From Rickettsia typhi (GTDB taxonomy: Bacteria; Pseudomonadota; Alphaproteobacteria; Rickettsiales; UBA1997): 8,888 bases of DNA. The position numbers and the translations under genes were made by a program. The stretch lies in the NCBI GenBank assembly GCA_945898025.1, contig CAMDGT010000035.1:1-8888 (forward strand), written 5' to 3'. The notes under the pieces were generated by a model. It worked only from the letters and a program-made list of their open reading frames with translations. It was not told the DNA's origin and made no database searches. Shown here piece after piece: positions 7,801-8,888 of this stretch (positions are counted from its first letter, which is position 1; every line of letters begins with the position of its first letter).

Positions 7801-8888
7801 TCGACTGTTTTGCAAAAAGATGGAGCAAAAGTTAAAAAAAGTGATCATCTTGCCGAGTGGGATCCATACAATATTCCAATTGTTTCTGAAGTTGATGGTG
7901 TGGTTAAATATAATGATCTTAATGAAAATGTTTCTTTAAGAGAAAAAATAGAAGAAACAACTGGTGTTTCTACCAAAATTGTCATAGATTGGAAGCAGTA
8001 TAGTAAGCAAGAATTAAAGCCAAGAATTTCAATTACCGATAACAATGAAGATGTTTTAAAAGATTACCTTCTTTCAATTGGAACAATTATTAATGTTATT
8101 GGTGGCGATGAAATTAAAGCTGGTGATGTTATAGCCAAGATTCCAAAAGAGTCTTCTAAAACTCGCGATATTACCGGTGGTTTACCAAGAGTTGCTGAGT
8201 TATTTGAAGCTCGTAAGCCAAAAAATGCCGCAATTATGAGTGAAATTGATGGTAAAATAGAATTTGGTAAAGATTATAAAGCTAAAAGAAAAATCATCGT
8301 TAGATCACAAGATGCAGATCAAGAGCCTATTGAATATAGTTTTTCAAAAAGTAAGCATTTATTTTTTGGCGAAGGTGAATTGGTTAGAAGAGGAGATGTA
8401 TTAGTTGATGGAAATCTTGTTCCTCATGATATATTGAAAATATTAGGCCTGCAAGCATTTGCTAATTATATGATCGACGAAGTTCAAAAAGTATATCGTA
8501 TGCAAGGAGTTAAGATAGATGATAAGCATATCGAGGTAATATTAGCGATGATGCTAAAAAGAGTAGAGGTAAAAAATTCTGGTGATAGCACCTTGCTTCC
8601 TGGTGAATATGTTGATCGTGATATTTTTGAAGAAACTAATCAAAAATTAATTGATCAAAAAATGGTCCCGGCACGATCTTCTTCGGTATTACTCGGAATT
8701 ACTAAGGCTTCGTTGCAAACTAAATCTTTTATTTCAGCTGCTTCTTTCCAAGAAACAACAAGAGTTCTTACTGATTCTGCGATTCATAGCCGTTGCGATT
8801 ATTTAAGAGGTCTTAAAGAAAATATTATCGTTGGTAGGTTAATTCCTGCTGGAACTGGTTTAATAGCTGCGCAATATAAAAAGCAAGC
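4810..8888 (+). CDS. rpoC: DNA-directed RNA polymerase subunit beta' (3' end outside the window)
   Basis: This is the beta' subunit of the RNA polymerase core, which carries the catalytic magnesium site. There are 1359 complete codons plus two bases, with no stop before the edge. By comparison with E. coli (1407 residues) only a few dozen C-terminal residues are missing. Zinc site 1 is C78, C80, C93 and C96. Paired clamp helices lie near 275-317 ([11 protein letters not shown] onward). The catalytic loop NADFDGD has D469, D471 and D473. The bridge helix is around 767-800. Zinc site 2 is C812, C885, C892 and C895. The trigger loop [11 protein letters not shown] has M929 and H933. A long insertion of about 940-1117 follows, as in E. 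coli, before the loop resumes at DITGGLPRV (1120-1128). The ATG at 4810 is chosen because the frame has no ATG, GTG or TTG just downstream and the next conserved block aligns. It gives an N-terminus about 8 residues longer than E. coli and has no Shine-Dalgarno. Identification is certain. Confidence 0.99.
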   Translation, partial: MSFVGTSSHGLFSINSNNSVDSLDFNAIKISIANPEKIRSWSFGEVSKPETINYRTFKPERDGLFCARIFGPIKDYECLCGKYKRIKYKGIVCEKCGVEVTSSKVRRERMGHVELASPVAHIWFLKSLPSRLSTILGTALKSLEKVIYFESYIITDSLMSPLKEGEVISEDEYEKLQEKHGYGNFIAEMGAEAVQKVLKRLDLKKLQKHLREELSVQTSDLKREKLIKRLKLVEQFLESDNQPEWMIMSVLPIIPPDIRPLVMLDGGRFATSDLNELYRRVINRNNRLRKLMELSAPEVIIKNEKRMLQEAVDALLDNGRSGAVVRNSNKKPFKSLSDMLKGKQGRFRQNLLGKRVDYSGRSVIVVGPELKLHQCGLPKKMALELFKPFIYSKLELYGRSPSIKVSRKMVESERPEVWDILDEVIKEHPVLLNRAPTLHRLGIQAFEPLLTEGKAIQLHPLVCAAFNADFDGDQMAVHVPLSIEAQVEARVLMMSTNNILSPANGKPIIVPSQDIILGLYYITMDSNMENQTKPRPVSDYSEMEHALHNDVLSIHDKILYRFKVNVGNERYFKKVETTPGRVIIYYNLPNSMKTDLELVNKVMTKKAVTNLIDNVYRSCSQKETVMFCDRIMSLGFKYACYAGISIGKDDMVIPEGKQKYVNDSFERVKKLESQYHEGLITAGERYNKVVDEWTKCTDKISKEMMKGMSRYNDPKTTNSIYMMAESGAKGSENQIKQIAGMRGLMAKPSGEIIETPIISNFKEGLNVTEYFISAHGARKGLADTALKTANSGYLTRRLVDVAQDCIIIEEDCGTKDGLTLESVIDDGRVISALHEQSLGRVPLEDVFSDDGSLIVQAGSIINESISDEIEKRNIKSIRVRSVLTCKSNGGTCVKCYGRDLATGNVVSIGEAVGVVAAQSIGEPGTQLTMRTFHIGGAAQKGTDQSSISSISDGEVKVSARGTILDRYGKSIVIGRNVEIKLFDSKGKEIHSYRLPYGSTVLQKDGAKVKKSDHLAEWDPYNIPIVSEVDGVVKYNDLNENVSLREKIEETTGVSTKIVIDWKQYSKQELKPRISITDNNEDVLKDYLLSIGTIINVIGGDEIKAGDVIAKIPKESSKTRDITGGLPRVAELFEARKPKNAAIMSEIDGKIEFGKDYKAKRKIIVRSQDADQEPIEYSFSKSKHLFFGEGELVRRGDVLVDGNLVPHDILKILGLQAFANYMIDEVQKVYRMQGVKIDDKHIEVILAMMLKRVEVKNSGDSTLLPGEYVDRDIFEETNQKLIDQKMVPARSSSVLLGITKASLQTKSFISAASFQETTRVLTDSAIHSRCDYLRGLKENIIVGRLIPAGTGLIAAQYKKQ

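Noticed and set aside
7709..8045. Two overlapping short frames, one on each strand, in the rpoC trigger-loop insertion region
   Set aside because: rpoC reads through without interruption and aligns with E. coli in this region; these frames have no recognisable content.
1..8888. Search for a novel accessory system, mobile element, CRISPR array or RNA gene
   Set aside because: The three core genes fill the window apart from the 60-, 222- and 84-base non-coding stretches, which contain only the hairpins and start signals described; no tRNA-like fold, spaced repeats or integration scars were seen.

Overview
The window reads as one continuous plus-strand operon segment in the universal bacterial order rplL - rpoB - rpoC. 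It encodes ribosomal stalk protein L7/L12 (61-423), the whole beta subunit of RNA polymerase (646-4725) and nearly all of the beta' subunit (4810 to the right edge, still open). No tRNA, rRNA, CRISPR, insertion sequence, phage gene or minus-strand gene is visible. The other open frames are short, lie inside the three genes and carry nothing recognisable.

Organism: the DNA is strongly AT-rich, with arginine mostly written AGA and leucine mostly TTA. RpoB and RpoC have the full proteobacterial architecture, including the beta' insertion inside the trigger loop. Several RpoB stretches resemble Rickettsia from memory (for example the C-terminal EMECWALQAYGAAY and [20 protein letters not shown]). 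Together with long AT-rich spacers, this suggests an alphaproteobacterium of the Rickettsiales or a similar host-associated, reduced-genome lineage. That placement is an inference. The code is standard: TGG is Trp, and no in-frame TGA occurs in the three frames.

Layout: positions 1-60 are an AT-rich leader with a perfect hairpin at the left edge and a ribosome binding site for rplL. Positions 424-645 are a 222-base non-coding spacer with four consecutive inverted repeats, in the place where E. coli has its rplL/rpoB attenuator and RNase III processing site. RpoB then starts at GTG with a clear ribosome binding site. An 84-base spacer (4726-4809) has a strong hairpin engaging the rpoB stop codon, followed by a 62-base stretch without a single G that leads straight into the rpoC ATG. 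rpoC therefore has no Shine-Dalgarno sequence.

Function: beta and beta' together form the catalytic core of RNA polymerase. L7/L12 recruits translation factors to the ribosome. Co-transcription with an RNA-level control point between rplL and rpoB is the expected way of making far more L7/L12 than polymerase. No undescribed system is evident. The points worth a second look are the RNA structures in the two spacers, the SD-less rpoC leader, and a few replaced residues in otherwise near-invariant RpoB motifs.
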